Part shown: positions 14,491 to 20,775 of the stretch, piece by piece
Layout: each line of letters starts with the position of its first letter
How positions within the stretch are numbered: the stretch's first letter is position 1
Origin: a virus
Direction: 5' to 3' (one strand)
Virus record (IMG/VR): IMGVR_UViG_3300035633_000040
Location: 1-33,580 of that record
Length of the DNA stretch: 33,580 nt
Notes under the pieces: generated by a model
The model's database searches: none
Told to the model about the DNA's origin: nothing
What the model saw: only the letters and a program-made list of their open reading frames with translations
Position numbers and translations under genes: made by a program

Positions 14491-14697
14491 TTATTGACCC
14501 TCCTTTTTGTCCGACTTGCGGTGCATCTGATATTCAAAATCCTTTTTCTTGAAATCCGAAAACCGCTTTTGCGCCTTCACCTCCTCGACCAACTTATTCG
14601 CAAACTCGTCCGCCTGAATTGGAGACCCGCGAAAACTCTCGTCCTTGACAATGATCCCTTTCGCGTAAACTTTGACTCTAAATAAATCGTTTTCCAT
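14491..14697 (-). CDS. Hypothetical protein, 68 aa
   Basis: A 68-residue charged protein: a beta-like N terminus (LFRVKVYAKGIIVKDE) and a Lys-rich helical C-terminal part (LVEEVKAQKRFSDFKKKDF). It is the first gene after the long interval 14698-15049, with a TATATTTA element at 14714-14721 that may be part of its promoter (no TTTG at the usual distance). Function unknown. Confidence 0.55.
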   Translation of the reverse strand: MENDLFRVKVYAKGIIVKDESFRGSPIQADEFANKLVEEVKAQKRFSDFKKKDFEYQMHRKSDKKEGQ

Positions 14698-15049
14698 TTT
14701 TTCTTTGTTTTTGTAAATATAACTGTCTTTGTGAATATCTATAAACTCAAACTCAAATTATTCCCGTGATATCTCCGTTTAGGGTTCGTCGGTTTCTGAC
14801 TTGGGCATAGTTCCCCCACGTGAGGAACTACACCCTTTCGATCTCCGTCAATGGGACGTTCGGACCTTCATCGGGCCTCCATCTTTACCGGATTAAATGG
14901 AGTCGTCATGCATTCGGACGTGCGGTGTCGCGCCAAACCCTCCCATGACTTGCGTTCGGAGGTGCGGGATATGTTTGGACCCATTGTGTCCCGCTCTGCT
15001 TACCGACGGCCCCAACCGATTTGAGCCGCATAAAACCGCCGGTGACGTT
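14698..15049. other. Gene-poor, GC-rich structured interval (candidate ncRNA, operator or origin)
   Basis: This is the longest stretch of the window without a convincing gene. GC is high in its core (34 of 60 bases at 14941-15000, against 20 of 60 at 15541-15600). It holds a 12-bp hairpin (14803-14835), a 6-bp GCGGGA/TCCCGC hairpin (14964-14994) and three copies of C[GA]TTCGGA on the plus strand (14857, 14911, 14953); the last two sit in longer matches ending GTGCGG. No U tract marks a terminator. On the minus strand a 41-codon frame (14906-15031) could be a peptide and is coupled by ATGA to a 13-codon frame, so coding is not excluded. Candidate roles are a structured RNA, an iteron-like replication origin, or an operator for the 15050-15592 protein. 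Confidence 0.55.
14803..14835 (-). repeat. Long hairpin (12-bp stem)
   Basis: Minus strand GGGTGTAGTTCC (14824-14835) pairs with GGAACTATGCCC (14803-14814), twelve pairs including two G-T wobbles, around a nine-base loop. G-T pairs compatible with RNA but not DNA cruciform symmetry favour folding as RNA. No U tract follows. Confidence 0.65.
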
Positions 15050-15592
15050 TTACAATTCTCTTGCGTTGCTTAATGCCTCAACGGCCACGGCTTCAAAATC
15101 CAATTGATCCGGGAACACTCCATGTGCCTCCATGATCGCCGCTTTGGCGTTGTCAATCCTCTTTATCTTGCCGGGTGTCTTGAACTCCGGTCGCTCTCTT
15201 GTTGAGTCCCCGAGCTCCGCCCCCAATCGGTGCATCAACTCCAATGTTCGATCGCTCTTGTACCGGCGACGGCCATTGAGGAGATCGTTCATCCCTGATT
15301 TGCTCCAATTCAACTCCCGGGTCAAAATGGTCTCGGAATCATACAGAACTAAAACGGCATATTTCAAAGATGCAATCTCAAGGTCCGTGAGGTCCTTTTG
15401 TGGTTCCCGGAGAACTTTGATCCGCTCATACAATTGATTGATCCTCTCTTGCTCCTCGGGAGTAATGTTGTGATCCGGTCGATTCAAAAATGAATTGAGC
15501 TTTTGCGGATATGGATCACCAAGAAGGAAAGAACAACGATACATTGTCCCAAACTTCTCAATGATTTTGTCTTTCAACTCTTTATGCGTCAT
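15050..15592 (-). CDS. Probable DNA-binding protein with two HTH-like segments, 180 aa
   Basis: No family is recognised with certainty. Two stretches look like Cro/cI-type helix-turn-helix units: residues about 8-40 (KIIEKFGTMYRCSFLLG...LNSFLNR) and 88-120 (ILTRELNWSKSGMNDLLNGRRR...LMHRLG), each followed by charged helices. A tandem-HTH protein between a recombination operon and a repeat-bearing noncoding interval could be a regulator acting at 14698-15049, but this is inference. It overlaps the exonuclease gene by 11 bases. Confidence 0.5.
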   Translation of the reverse strand: MTHKELKDKIIEKFGTMYRCSFLLGDPYPQKLNSFLNRPDHNITPEEQERINQLYERIKVLREPQKDLTDLEIASLKYAVLVLYDSETILTRELNWSKSGMNDLLNGRRRYKSDRTLELMHRLGAELGDSTRERPEFKTPGKIKRIDNAKAAIMEAHGVFPDQLDFEAVAVEALSNAREL

Positions 15593-16436
15593 TTAACTTG
15601 ATTGTTTCATAGTAATCGAGAGCTAAAGGAATTCTATCTAATAGCTCATCAAATTTATCGTCGTCTCTCTTAAAAGAAAACCTCTTGATTCGATCTCCCT
15701 TGGTGATTGCATTGTTGTCCGCAAACATAAGGGTTCGACGAAAATTCTCGTATGCCTTGACTCCGTCATTCGACTCCTCGTCAATGATATTGTTGTTTAG
15801 CTTGTACCGGTGCCACTCATAATCAAAAAGGTGTTCCGGGCAATCTACCAAGCAAAACACCAACTCGGCCTCCTCCATGTTAAACAAATGCATGTAGACA
15901 CGCAATTGCCATTCGTAATCATTGGTGATGCTCGCTTTCATAAAACTTTGAGCATTCCATGAGGACTTGATGTCAATCACCTTGTTCTCATGAAGAACAT
16001 CCGCATGACCGGTAAAAATGCCGTCATCTTTGCGGTCTTTGTTTTTGGCGTAAAATATGCCATCGACCTCCCGCAACAATTGAATGGAATCCTCCTCGAC
16101 AAACAAACCTTTCTCCATGTATTTGGATGAAATGTTGGTTTCAATTCCCAACTCACGCTCCAACCAAAGCTCTCGAATGTATGCCTTTGCCGTGCCGGAT
16201 AAACCCGGAGGAGTGTCGCGTTTCTTTCGCAACTCCTCCATGGTTTCTTTCATCTTGGCCGTCAATGGTTTTGGCCTTTCTGTTTGAGGCAACAAATTGT
16301 TTTGAGACTTCAAGTCTCTCTCCTCAAGCTCTTTCAATTGTTGACCCTGAATGGTGGTCAACTTGGCTCCCTTTTCGTATGTGCAAAGCGCGCCAACCTT
16401 GGACGCGCGAAACCGCAAACTCAATTTACTTTCCAT
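15582..16436 (-). CDS. PD-(D/E)XK exonuclease (RecB/YqaJ/Cas4-like), partner of RecT
   Basis: A 284-residue nuclease if started at ATG 16436; an ATG at 16457 gives seven more residues but a deeper overlap. The catalytic signature is present: EE (114-115), GHAD (143-146), VIDIKSSW (153-160) with Asp155 and Lys157, and YEWQLRVYMHLF (174-185) with Gln177, as in RecB-family and phage recombination exonucleases. These enzymes resect double-strand ends so that a single-strand annealing protein can load. RecT is encoded 130 bases upstream, so the pair is functionally like lambda Exo/Bet or Rac RecE/RecT. Confidence 0.8.
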   Translation of the reverse strand: MESKLSLRFRASKVGALCTYEKGAKLTTIQGQQLKELEERDLKSQNNLLPQTERPKPLTAKMKETMEELRKKRDTPPGLSGTAKAYIRELWLERELGIETNISSKYMEKGLFVEEDSIQLLREVDGIFYAKNKDRKDDGIFTGHADVLHENKVIDIKSSWNAQSFMKASITNDYEWQLRVYMHLFNMEEAELVFCLVDCPEHLFDYEWHRYKLNNNIIDEESNDGVKAYENFRRTLMFADNNAITKGDRIKRFSFKRDDDKFDELLDRIPLALDYYETIKLNDA

Positions 16437-16576
16437 CCTCGATTGTTTAAAAACCATGAATCAACCTTTTCCTCATATCCCTCTTTGAGCCTTTTGGCGT
16501 TCTTGCTTTGTGGCTTCTCCTCACATTCGGATTGGGCGATTCTCATTTGATAGACTAACTCCACAAACTCATCCAT
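16421..16576 (-). CDS. Small protein between RecT and exonuclease, 51 aa
   Basis: ATG at 16574-16576 overlaps the recT stop by eight bases, and its TGA at 16421 lies 16 bases inside the exonuclease gene. The 51-residue product is charged and helical (MDEFVELVYQMRIAQ, then KNAKRLKEGYEEK), ending in a Trp-rich SWFLNNRGWKVN. The double coupling argues that it is translated with RecT and the exonuclease; it may modulate the pair. No family recognised. Confidence 0.6.
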   Translation of the reverse strand: MDEFVELVYQMRIAQSECEEKPQSKNAKRLKEGYEEKVDSWFLNNRGWKVN

Positions 16577-17351
16577 TTCCCTCAAGTTTGAGTTTCATGG
16601 TGTTGTATGCCTTGACCAACTCGGGATCACCGTTGAGATGGTCTTTGACTTGTTCCAATTTCTCCAAGCTCTCAGCCGTCGCAATCCAATGATGAATGTT
16701 TTTGTTTTCCTTGGCCTCACTTACCTCCTCATGAGTGATGTCCATGGTGGCGGTGTTTGCTTCAATGTCGGCTCCTTCACTCTCTGAATAAAATCCTTGA
16801 AGCATTTCGGGAGCATGCAACCGGAGGAACCAAGCTCCCGCCCGATATGTAAATTTTAACTCCGGCATGCTCATCCACTTCGAATGATTTTGGCCCTTTT
16901 TATCCAACATCTTGTCCCATCCATTTTTGCGGACCAACTTCCAAGTGATCCATGGACCAAAGAATTTCTCTCCGGTTTTTGGGTCTTTCGCCCATCCTCG
17001 GCAACCATAATTGTCATGATTTTTATCCGGGCAATTCTCACCCAACTGAACCCACTCATATCTCAAGCGGTCAAACTTGGGGGATGCATTGACAAGAGCA
17101 ATCGCGAATTGATCACGAAACCTCGGAGTGCCTTTCACAACATCCAAGTTTTGCATGACTGCAAACACTCCCATTTGCATCCGGTGAGATAGCTCCAACG
17201 CAACCATGACGTTGTCGACGTTGTTTTGATACGCCTCCGGGACCAATGTTGACTTGGCCAATCCGGTTGCCATTTCCTTGGCATCGGCAAAAGACTTTGC
17301 GGACATAAAAACCGACTCCGCTTGCGGTATTTTTTGAACTTCTTGTGTCAT
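16569..17351 (-). CDS. recT: RecT-family single-strand annealing protein
   Basis: A 260-residue protein with the RecT core: an N-terminal STLVPEAYQNNVDNVMVALE segment (residues about 34-53), MGVFAVMQNLDVVKGTPRF (60-78), and the diagnostic SKWMSMPELKFTYRAGAWFLRLHAPE (about 162-187), followed by an acidic tail. RecT binds resected single strands and anneals homologous DNA, allowing phage recombination and repair with the adjacent PD-(D/E)XK exonuclease. It is coupled by ATGA to the upstream membrane gene and lies early in the operon driven from 17787-17817. Confidence 0.85.
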   Translation of the reverse strand: MTQEVQKIPQAESVFMSAKSFADAKEMATGLAKSTLVPEAYQNNVDNVMVALELSHRMQMGVFAVMQNLDVVKGTPRFRDQFAIALVNASPKFDRLRYEWVQLGENCPDKNHDNYGCRGWAKDPKTGEKFFGPWITWKLVRKNGWDKMLDKKGQNHSKWMSMPELKFTYRAGAWFLRLHAPEMLQGFYSESEGADIEANTATMDITHEEVSEAKENKNIHHWIATAESLEKLEQVKDHLNGDPELVKAYNTMKLKLEGNG

Positions 17352-17764
17352 AATGATTGGTGAAATAGATATGCAAATAATCCGATAAGCAACGGAATCA
17401 AGGTGTTGAAAAAACCTCGAATCGTCTTGTTTTCACGACTCAATAAGTCGTCATTTTTCTTGTTGTTCGACAACACTTTGGCCTTTGAAAAGGTCCACAT
17501 GTGATTCATAACGATCATCAGCACAATGAATGCGATCACAATCCATATCAATCCCTCAATCAAGGTGGCCATAATGGACAACTCAATGATCGAACAAAAA
17601 ACCCATGCCTGAATTGACTTTGGGTTTACCTTAAATCGACGGCTCCCGACAACCATGGTCTTTTGACTCTGCAAAAAACTTTGCATCATCACGAGATCGT
17701 AAGTGTGGAGCATTTGAAACACCGACGATGCGGCGTAAAAGAACAAATAAAAATATGCTATCAT
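17348..17764 (-). CDS. Multi-pass membrane protein, 138 aa
   Basis: First gene after the strong promoter. Hydrophobic segments at about residues 3-20 (AYFYLFFYAASSVFQML), 53-70 (AWVFCSIIELSIMATLI), 70-88 (IWIVIAFIVLMIVMNHMW) and 118-135 (FFNTLIPLLIGLFAYLF) predict three or four membrane passes with a basic loop (RENKTIRG). It belongs to the early operon rather than the lysis cassette; a host-membrane or exclusion role is possible but unproven. It overlaps recT by ATGA. Confidence 0.6.
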   Translation of the reverse strand: MIAYFYLFFYAASSVFQMLHTYDLVMMQSFLQSQKTMVVGSRRFKVNPKSIQAWVFCSIIELSIMATLIEGLIWIVIAFIVLMIVMNHMWTFSKAKVLSNNKKNDDLLSRENKTIRGFFNTLIPLLIGLFAYLFHQSL

Positions 17765-17786
17765 TTAACGTTGTGATTTATTTCAT

Positions 17787-17817
17787 CAAATATATTCTAA
17801 TTGCAAACAAAAACAAA
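17787..17817 (-). promoter_or_regulatory. Bacteroidota-type promoter for the recombination/replication operon
   Basis: Minus strand TTTG (17814-17817), exactly 19 bases, then TATATTTG (17787-17794): a full match to TTTG-N19-TAnnTTTG. The predicted start is about 15-18 bases before ATG 17764. The -33 box lies inside the U tract of the terminator at 17816-17835. Confidence 0.65.
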
Positions 17818-17835
17818 ACCCTCCGGTGTGGAGGG
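17804..17835 (-). terminator. Intrinsic terminator
   Basis: Minus strand CCCTCC (17830-17835) pairs with GGAGGG (17819-17824) around ACACC and is followed by TTTTGTTTTTGTTT (17805-17818). It ends the late transcription unit with the lysis genes, eight bases after the 17843-17971 frame. Confidence 0.75.
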
Positions 17836-17842
17836 CTTGATT

Positions 17843-17971
17843 TTATGCGGTTAGTTTTTTTGCCGCTTGTCGTCGCTCATGTGCAAAAAAAACCCGAGCC
17901 AATTCATGACCCGGGCAAATCACCAACCTAATCGAAGCATATGAAGCCCCTCGAACGGGGCGGGTATGCAT
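17843..17971 (-). CDS. Possible 42-residue basic protein
   Basis: ATG at 17969-17971 lies ten bases after the stop of the preceding gene and the frame ends with TAA at 17843, next to a terminator: normal gene placement. The product ends in a plausible basic helix (HELARVFFAHERRQAAKKLTA). Against it, the frame contains a terminator-like hairpin with eight T (17885-17915). I cannot decide between a real small gene and a chance frame through a double terminator. Confidence 0.35.
   Translation of the reverse strand: MHTRPVRGASYASIRLVICPGHELARVFFAHERRQAAKKLTA
17885..17915 (-). terminator. Terminator-like hairpin with T8 tract
   Basis: Minus strand CCCGGGT (17909-17915) pairs with GCTCGGG (17893-17899) allowing two G-T pairs, and is followed by eight T (17885-17892). 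It is a strong intrinsic terminator by form, 67 bases after the stop of the 17982-18380 gene, but overlaps a possible small gene. A further GCCCC/GGGGC hairpin is at 17946-17961 without a U tract. Confidence 0.55.
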
Positions 17972-17981
17972 GCCAAATGTA

Positions 17982-18380
17982 CTAATTATTTACCACATAC
18001 GCCGGGCCGTCATTCCCGGCAAGCTCTTTCACCATGCCGCGCGACATCCAATGCGCCATGATGGTTTTGGTGATCTCTGACATATCCCAAAACTTTTGTC
18101 CCTCGGCATCATAAACACCACCCTTGAAAATCAATTTTTTTGGTGCCAAATCCTCGGCGATAAACTCAACAATCCTTGTGATCAATCCGGTCTCTCTGTG
18201 ATCCGGGTTGGTAAACCAATAAATCGCTTGAAAATAATTTTCAAATTCTTGGTCCTCATACATGGCCACATCCACAAACCCTTTCACATTGTCGCAATAA
18301 TAACCATGAGGATCACCATCGGTCACCGCTACATAATACCGAACGCGATCATCGGTCACACGTGTCTTTCTAATGGTCAT
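17982..18380 (-). CDS. Hypothetical protein, 132 aa (possibly GNAT-like)
   Basis: I choose ATG 18380, which overlaps the upstream TGA as ATGA, rather than an earlier start at 18434. The alternating strands and the stretch FTNPDHRETGLITRIVEFIAE followed by PKKLIFKG and a late aromatic QKFW recall the acetyl-CoA-binding half of GNAT acetyltransferases, but the key R/QxxGxG/A loop is not clear, so the call is weak. It follows the lysis genes. Several phages carry acetyltransferase-like proteins in this place; the substrate is unknown. Confidence 0.5.
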   Translation of the reverse strand: MTIRKTRVTDDRVRYYVAVTDGDPHGYYCDNVKGFVDVAMYEDQEFENYFQAIYWFTNPDHRETGLITRIVEFIAEDLAPKKLIFKGGVYDAEGQKFWDMSEITKTIMAHWMSRGMVKELAGNDGPAYVVNN

Positions 18381-18829
18381 TTGATCAAGTCGTTTATGAG
18401 GTAACCACCAAACACCGCCACCGCTATTTTCCAACCAACACCTTTCTTTCGAGTTGACTCAATGGCCATCGGATAAAGTTGTTCAACCCGCTCCATCAAT
18501 CGGTCAATTTGGGCGTTCTGATTATCCATGATCATTTGATTGTTTTGGTTTACCTGAGAGAGCAAATTGATTGTTTGCGTTTGAGTAAAAATTATTTTTT
18601 CACTCTCCTCAAGTGTGATCCGCAATGTGTCAATTGTAGCTCTTGCCGTGTCGATGGCATCAATGAGATAATTCCAAGACTCAATTGGAGCAACCATCAT
18701 GTTTTCATGTTGCACCACATACCCTTTCGGGACTCGCTTGGCCTCTTGGGCATTACAAACGTTTGAGAGAATCAACACGGCCAAGAGTGCGATTCCACTT
18801 TTCAAGATTTTTGCGATTGATGCGATCAT
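18377..18829 (-). CDS. Spanin-like protein with N-terminal signal and C-terminal membrane helix
   Basis: ATG 18829 is the first ATG; an upstream GTG (18886) would put 19 basic residues before the signal. The 150-residue product starts with an export signal (about residues 9-28, LKSGIALLAVLILSNVCNA, with a Cys near the cleavage site but no canonical lipobox), continues with a long coiled-coil region rich in Gln/Asn (about 70-120) and ends with a hydrophobic helix (about 133-147, GWKIAVAVFGGYLIN). A periplasm-spanning protein anchored at both ends is the layout of u-spanins. It overlaps the i-spanin candidate gene by 77 bases in another frame, as Rz/Rz1 pairs do. Confidence 0.55.
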   Translation of the reverse strand: MIASIAKILKSGIALLAVLILSNVCNAQEAKRVPKGYVVQHENMMVAPIESWNYLIDAIDTARATIDTLRITLEESEKIIFTQTQTINLLSQVNQNNQMIMDNQNAQIDRLMERVEQLYPMAIESTRKKGVGWKIAVAVFGGYLINDLIK

Positions 18830-19076
18830 ATTTTTCAAGGTTCTTTTTGATCTGAATTGTCTCCTTAATGTTTTGCTCCACTTCACTCAAAAGTGAATCG
18901 TTTTCCAAGTGTAACTCCCGGACCTCCATGGTCAAAGAATCGATGGACTCCATCAAATCCTTTTGTTCCTCTTTTAATCGCTTGCGCTCCTCCGCTCCGG
19001 TTCGACTTCCAATAATCACCAACACTCCAACAATAAGAATGGCAACTAAAATCAGCACGGAAAAAGCATCTTTCAT
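18753..19076 (-). CDS. Putative i-spanin (Rz-like)
   Basis: ATG 19076 overlaps the endolysin TGA as ATGA, giving 107 residues. The N-terminal membrane helix (residues 4-24, AFSVLILVAILIVGVLVIIGS) is followed by a long charged coiled coil (EERKRLKEEQKDLMESIDSL and onward to residue 95). This is the usual shape of Rz inner-membrane spanin subunits, which with an outer-membrane partner fuse the two membranes at the end of lysis. Position directly after the endolysin and overlap with a second spanin-like gene support the call; sequence similarity was not tested. Confidence 0.65.
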   Translation of the reverse strand: MKDAFSVLILVAILIVGVLVIIGSRTGAEERKRLKEEQKDLMESIDSLTMEVRELHLENDSLLSEVEQNIKETIQIKKNLEKYDRINRKNLEKWNRTLGRVDSLKRL

Positions 19077-19693
19077 TTGACAAAAAGAGTATATGAGAAA
19101 ATGTCGGTTCTCCATTTATACATTGCCTTTTTAATCAAGGCCATGACCACCACAAAATCCTCGTCTCTTTGGAACACTTGGCACCCGGCCGAGTATGCTC
19201 CAACCTTTTCAATCTCATTGATGAATGATGTCGTGTGAAGATTTAGCCCGGTGACGTTTCCCCACTTTTTGCCATCAACATCAAACTCACCATCCGAATC
19301 ATTGTCTCTCCAAACTTTAAACGGTGATCCGTTTTGTCGGAGGGCTTCATATTTCCCCGAGTGTAGCCCAAATTTCCAACAACGAATGTATTGACCCGGA
19401 ACAAGAATGGCCGTCCCGTTTTTGTTTCCTAACTTCTTTTTGAGGTAATAAAGACCCGGTTTGGTCGTACCTTTAAACTCCATGACAACCGGATTTCCAA
19501 AGCCATCCACAAACGCAATTCCAAGCACGTCATTGAACTCATCAACAACATCATATCCATCACGGATTCCAAAGATGTTCAACGCGTATGGATCAACAAA
19601 AAATTGATATCCGTTTGCATCATACATCATTCTAATTTGTTCGTATCTACTCAGCATTGCCGCCGCCATATCCGTCAATTTTTCTTGAGCCAT
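19073..19693 (-). CDS. Putative endolysin with YkuD-like (L,D-transpeptidase fold) active-site motif
   Basis: A 206-residue protein without signal peptide or membrane helix. The region GLNLHTTSFINEIEKVGAYS AGC (residues 149-171) contains His153, then Ser168-Ala-Gly-Cys171 with 14 residues between His and Ser: the spacing of the YkuD motif HX14-17[S/T]HGC, with Ala in place of the second His. The usual Asp/Gly-rich strand WRDNDSDGEFDV precedes it. YkuD enzymes act on L,D peptide bonds of peptidoglycan, so hydrolysis of cross-links would suit an endolysin. It lies between a candidate holin and spanins. The start may be at a later Met (19669 or 19657), which would reduce the 47-base overlap with the holin gene. 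Confidence 0.65.
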   Translation of the reverse strand: MAQEKLTDMAAAMLSRYEQIRMMYDANGYQFFVDPYALNIFGIRDGYDVVDEFNDVLGIAFVDGFGNPVVMEFKGTTKPGLYYLKKKLGNKNGTAILVPGQYIRCWKFGLHSGKYEALRQNGSPFKVWRDNDSDGEFDVDGKKWGNVTGLNLHTTSFINEIEKVGAYSAGCQVFQRDEDFVVVMALIKKAMYKWRTDIFSYTLFVK

Positions 19694-20024
19694 ATTTAAA
19701 GTATTTGTTTACTAATTTAACCCCGAACGATCCCAACAAGAATGAAATTGCCTCCTCACTATCATAGTAAATATCCCACGGGTTTTCAATAGAAAAAAAG
19801 TTGATTATTCCGGAATATAGAAATTCCTGCAAGCCTGTCAAAACTTGTCCCATGAGAACCAACCACAAGAAATCATCCCATTGTTTTGACCAATAGGTTT
19901 TCCACTTCATGCGAGTCTTGCCCGTGTCTCTTTTGTCCTTAAACTCTTTAAGCACAAAACCCACATAGATCAAAGATGCTATAAGGGCGACAACGTGATT
20001 CAATGTTGTTATTTCAAAAATCAT
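19647..20024 (-). CDS. Candidate holin, 125 aa
   Basis: Three hydrophobic segments (about residues 9-26 VVALIASLIYVGFVLKE; 53-75 LWLVLMGQVLTGLQEFLYS; 90-106 AISFLLGSFGVKLVNKY) separated by short charged loops, with a Gly-rich polar end. A small three-pass membrane protein directly upstream of an endolysin is the usual form of a class I holin, which sets lysis time by opening the inner membrane. It is coupled by ATGA to the upstream secreted-protein gene. The identification rests on topology and position only. Confidence 0.5.
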   Translation of the reverse strand: MIFEITTLNHVVALIASLIYVGFVLKEFKDKRDTGKTRMKWKTYWSKQWDDFLWLVLMGQVLTGLQEFLYSGIINFFSIENPWDIYYDSEEAISFLLGSFGVKLVNKYFKYGSRKIDGYGGGNAE

Positions 20025-20449
20025 TCTTTCTTTTCGTATGGGATGATTTTAATTGGAAAACGCAATGTGTCGGCTTCTCTTGATATGACTCGACCATTTT
20101 TGTTTTTGTATTTCTTGAACCTTGATTTGCCGTTTTCATCCCACCAAAAAAGAACAACATTGTCAATGGTGTCTAACTCTGTGAAAAATTGCTTTCGATC
20201 TCTCTCTTCTTTACTAATCACATTGGCCTTTTTTGCCTTTATTTCAACCCGGCTTTGCAACTGAAAAATCGTTTCCATTTTTTGATCCTCAACCTTGTCC
20301 ATTTTTTTGATCTCTTGAAGTTCATCAAGGACCAAATTCAACGAATCAAGTTTGTTTTGGATATCTGTTTTTGCAATTATTTTCGGCTCGGCCACGAATC
20401 CCATCGTGATCATCCCGGACGCAATAAGTAGAAAGGCGAAAGTTTTCAT
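20021..20449 (-). CDS. Secreted protein in lysis cassette, 142 aa
   Basis: A clear signal peptide (MKTFAFLLIASGMITMGFVA, residues 1-20) precedes a helical, coiled-coil-like region (NKLDSLNLVLDELQEIKKM and on to about residue 90) and a C-terminal beta-like region with paired Trp (VLFWWDENGKSRFKK). It is therefore expected in the periplasm or outer membrane. Location between a coiled-coil membrane protein and the candidate holin suggests a lysis-related role; alternatives are a superinfection or envelope-modifying factor. No family recognised. Confidence 0.55.
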   Translation of the reverse strand: MKTFAFLLIASGMITMGFVAEPKIIAKTDIQNKLDSLNLVLDELQEIKKMDKVEDQKMETIFQLQSRVEIKAKKANVISKEERDRKQFFTELDTIDNVVLFWWDENGKSRFKKYKNKNGRVISREADTLRFPIKIIPYEKKE

Positions 20450-20757
20450 TTATTCATTAAAATTACTTGGTCCAATCGGGTGTTTGTTCTTTTCAAATCC
20501 TCAATAATCAAATCCAAAACTTTTCCACGTTCCATTTTGTCTTGCTTGAGGGCTTTGACTTCATAGTAAATTTCGGAAATGTTTATCTCTTTGACAAGTT
20601 CTTGAGTCTGATTCAATTCATCTTTCAAACGATCCACATCATTCTTGACAATGACAAACTCGGCATAAACCGCAAACAAGCCTCCAACGGCTCCGGCTAA
20701 ACCAACCCACGTCAAAATAATTTCCGCTTTGTTCTTAATGGTTTTGAAAATGGACAT
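20446..20757 (-). CDS. XhlA/holin-like membrane coiled-coil protein, 103 aa
   Basis: One membrane helix (about residues 12-33, IILTWVGLAGAVGGLFAVYA) is followed by a long charged helix (KNDVDRLKDELNQTQELVKE onward). This resembles XhlA-type and other phage membrane/coiled-coil proteins that accompany holins. It is the first gene of the lysis cassette, 18 bases after the spike gene, and is coupled by ATGA to the next gene. Holin accessory function is inferred. Confidence 0.55.
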   Translation of the reverse strand: MSIFKTIKNKAEIILTWVGLAGAVGGLFAVYAEFVIVKNDVDRLKDELNQTQELVKEINISEIYYEVKALKQDKMERGKVLDLIIEDLKRTNTRLDQVILMNK

Positions 20758-20775
20758 ATAGTAAAATTACGAAAA

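Noticed and set aside
14714-14721. TATATTTA element before the 14697 start as a full promoter
   Set aside because: The -7 box is plausible, but the nearest TTTG is 26 bases upstream; not enough to list as a separate promoter.
17946-17961. GCCCC-GTTCGA-GGGGC hairpin as a second tRNA T arm
   Set aside because: Loop has six rather than seven bases and no acceptor or other tRNA arms are nearby.
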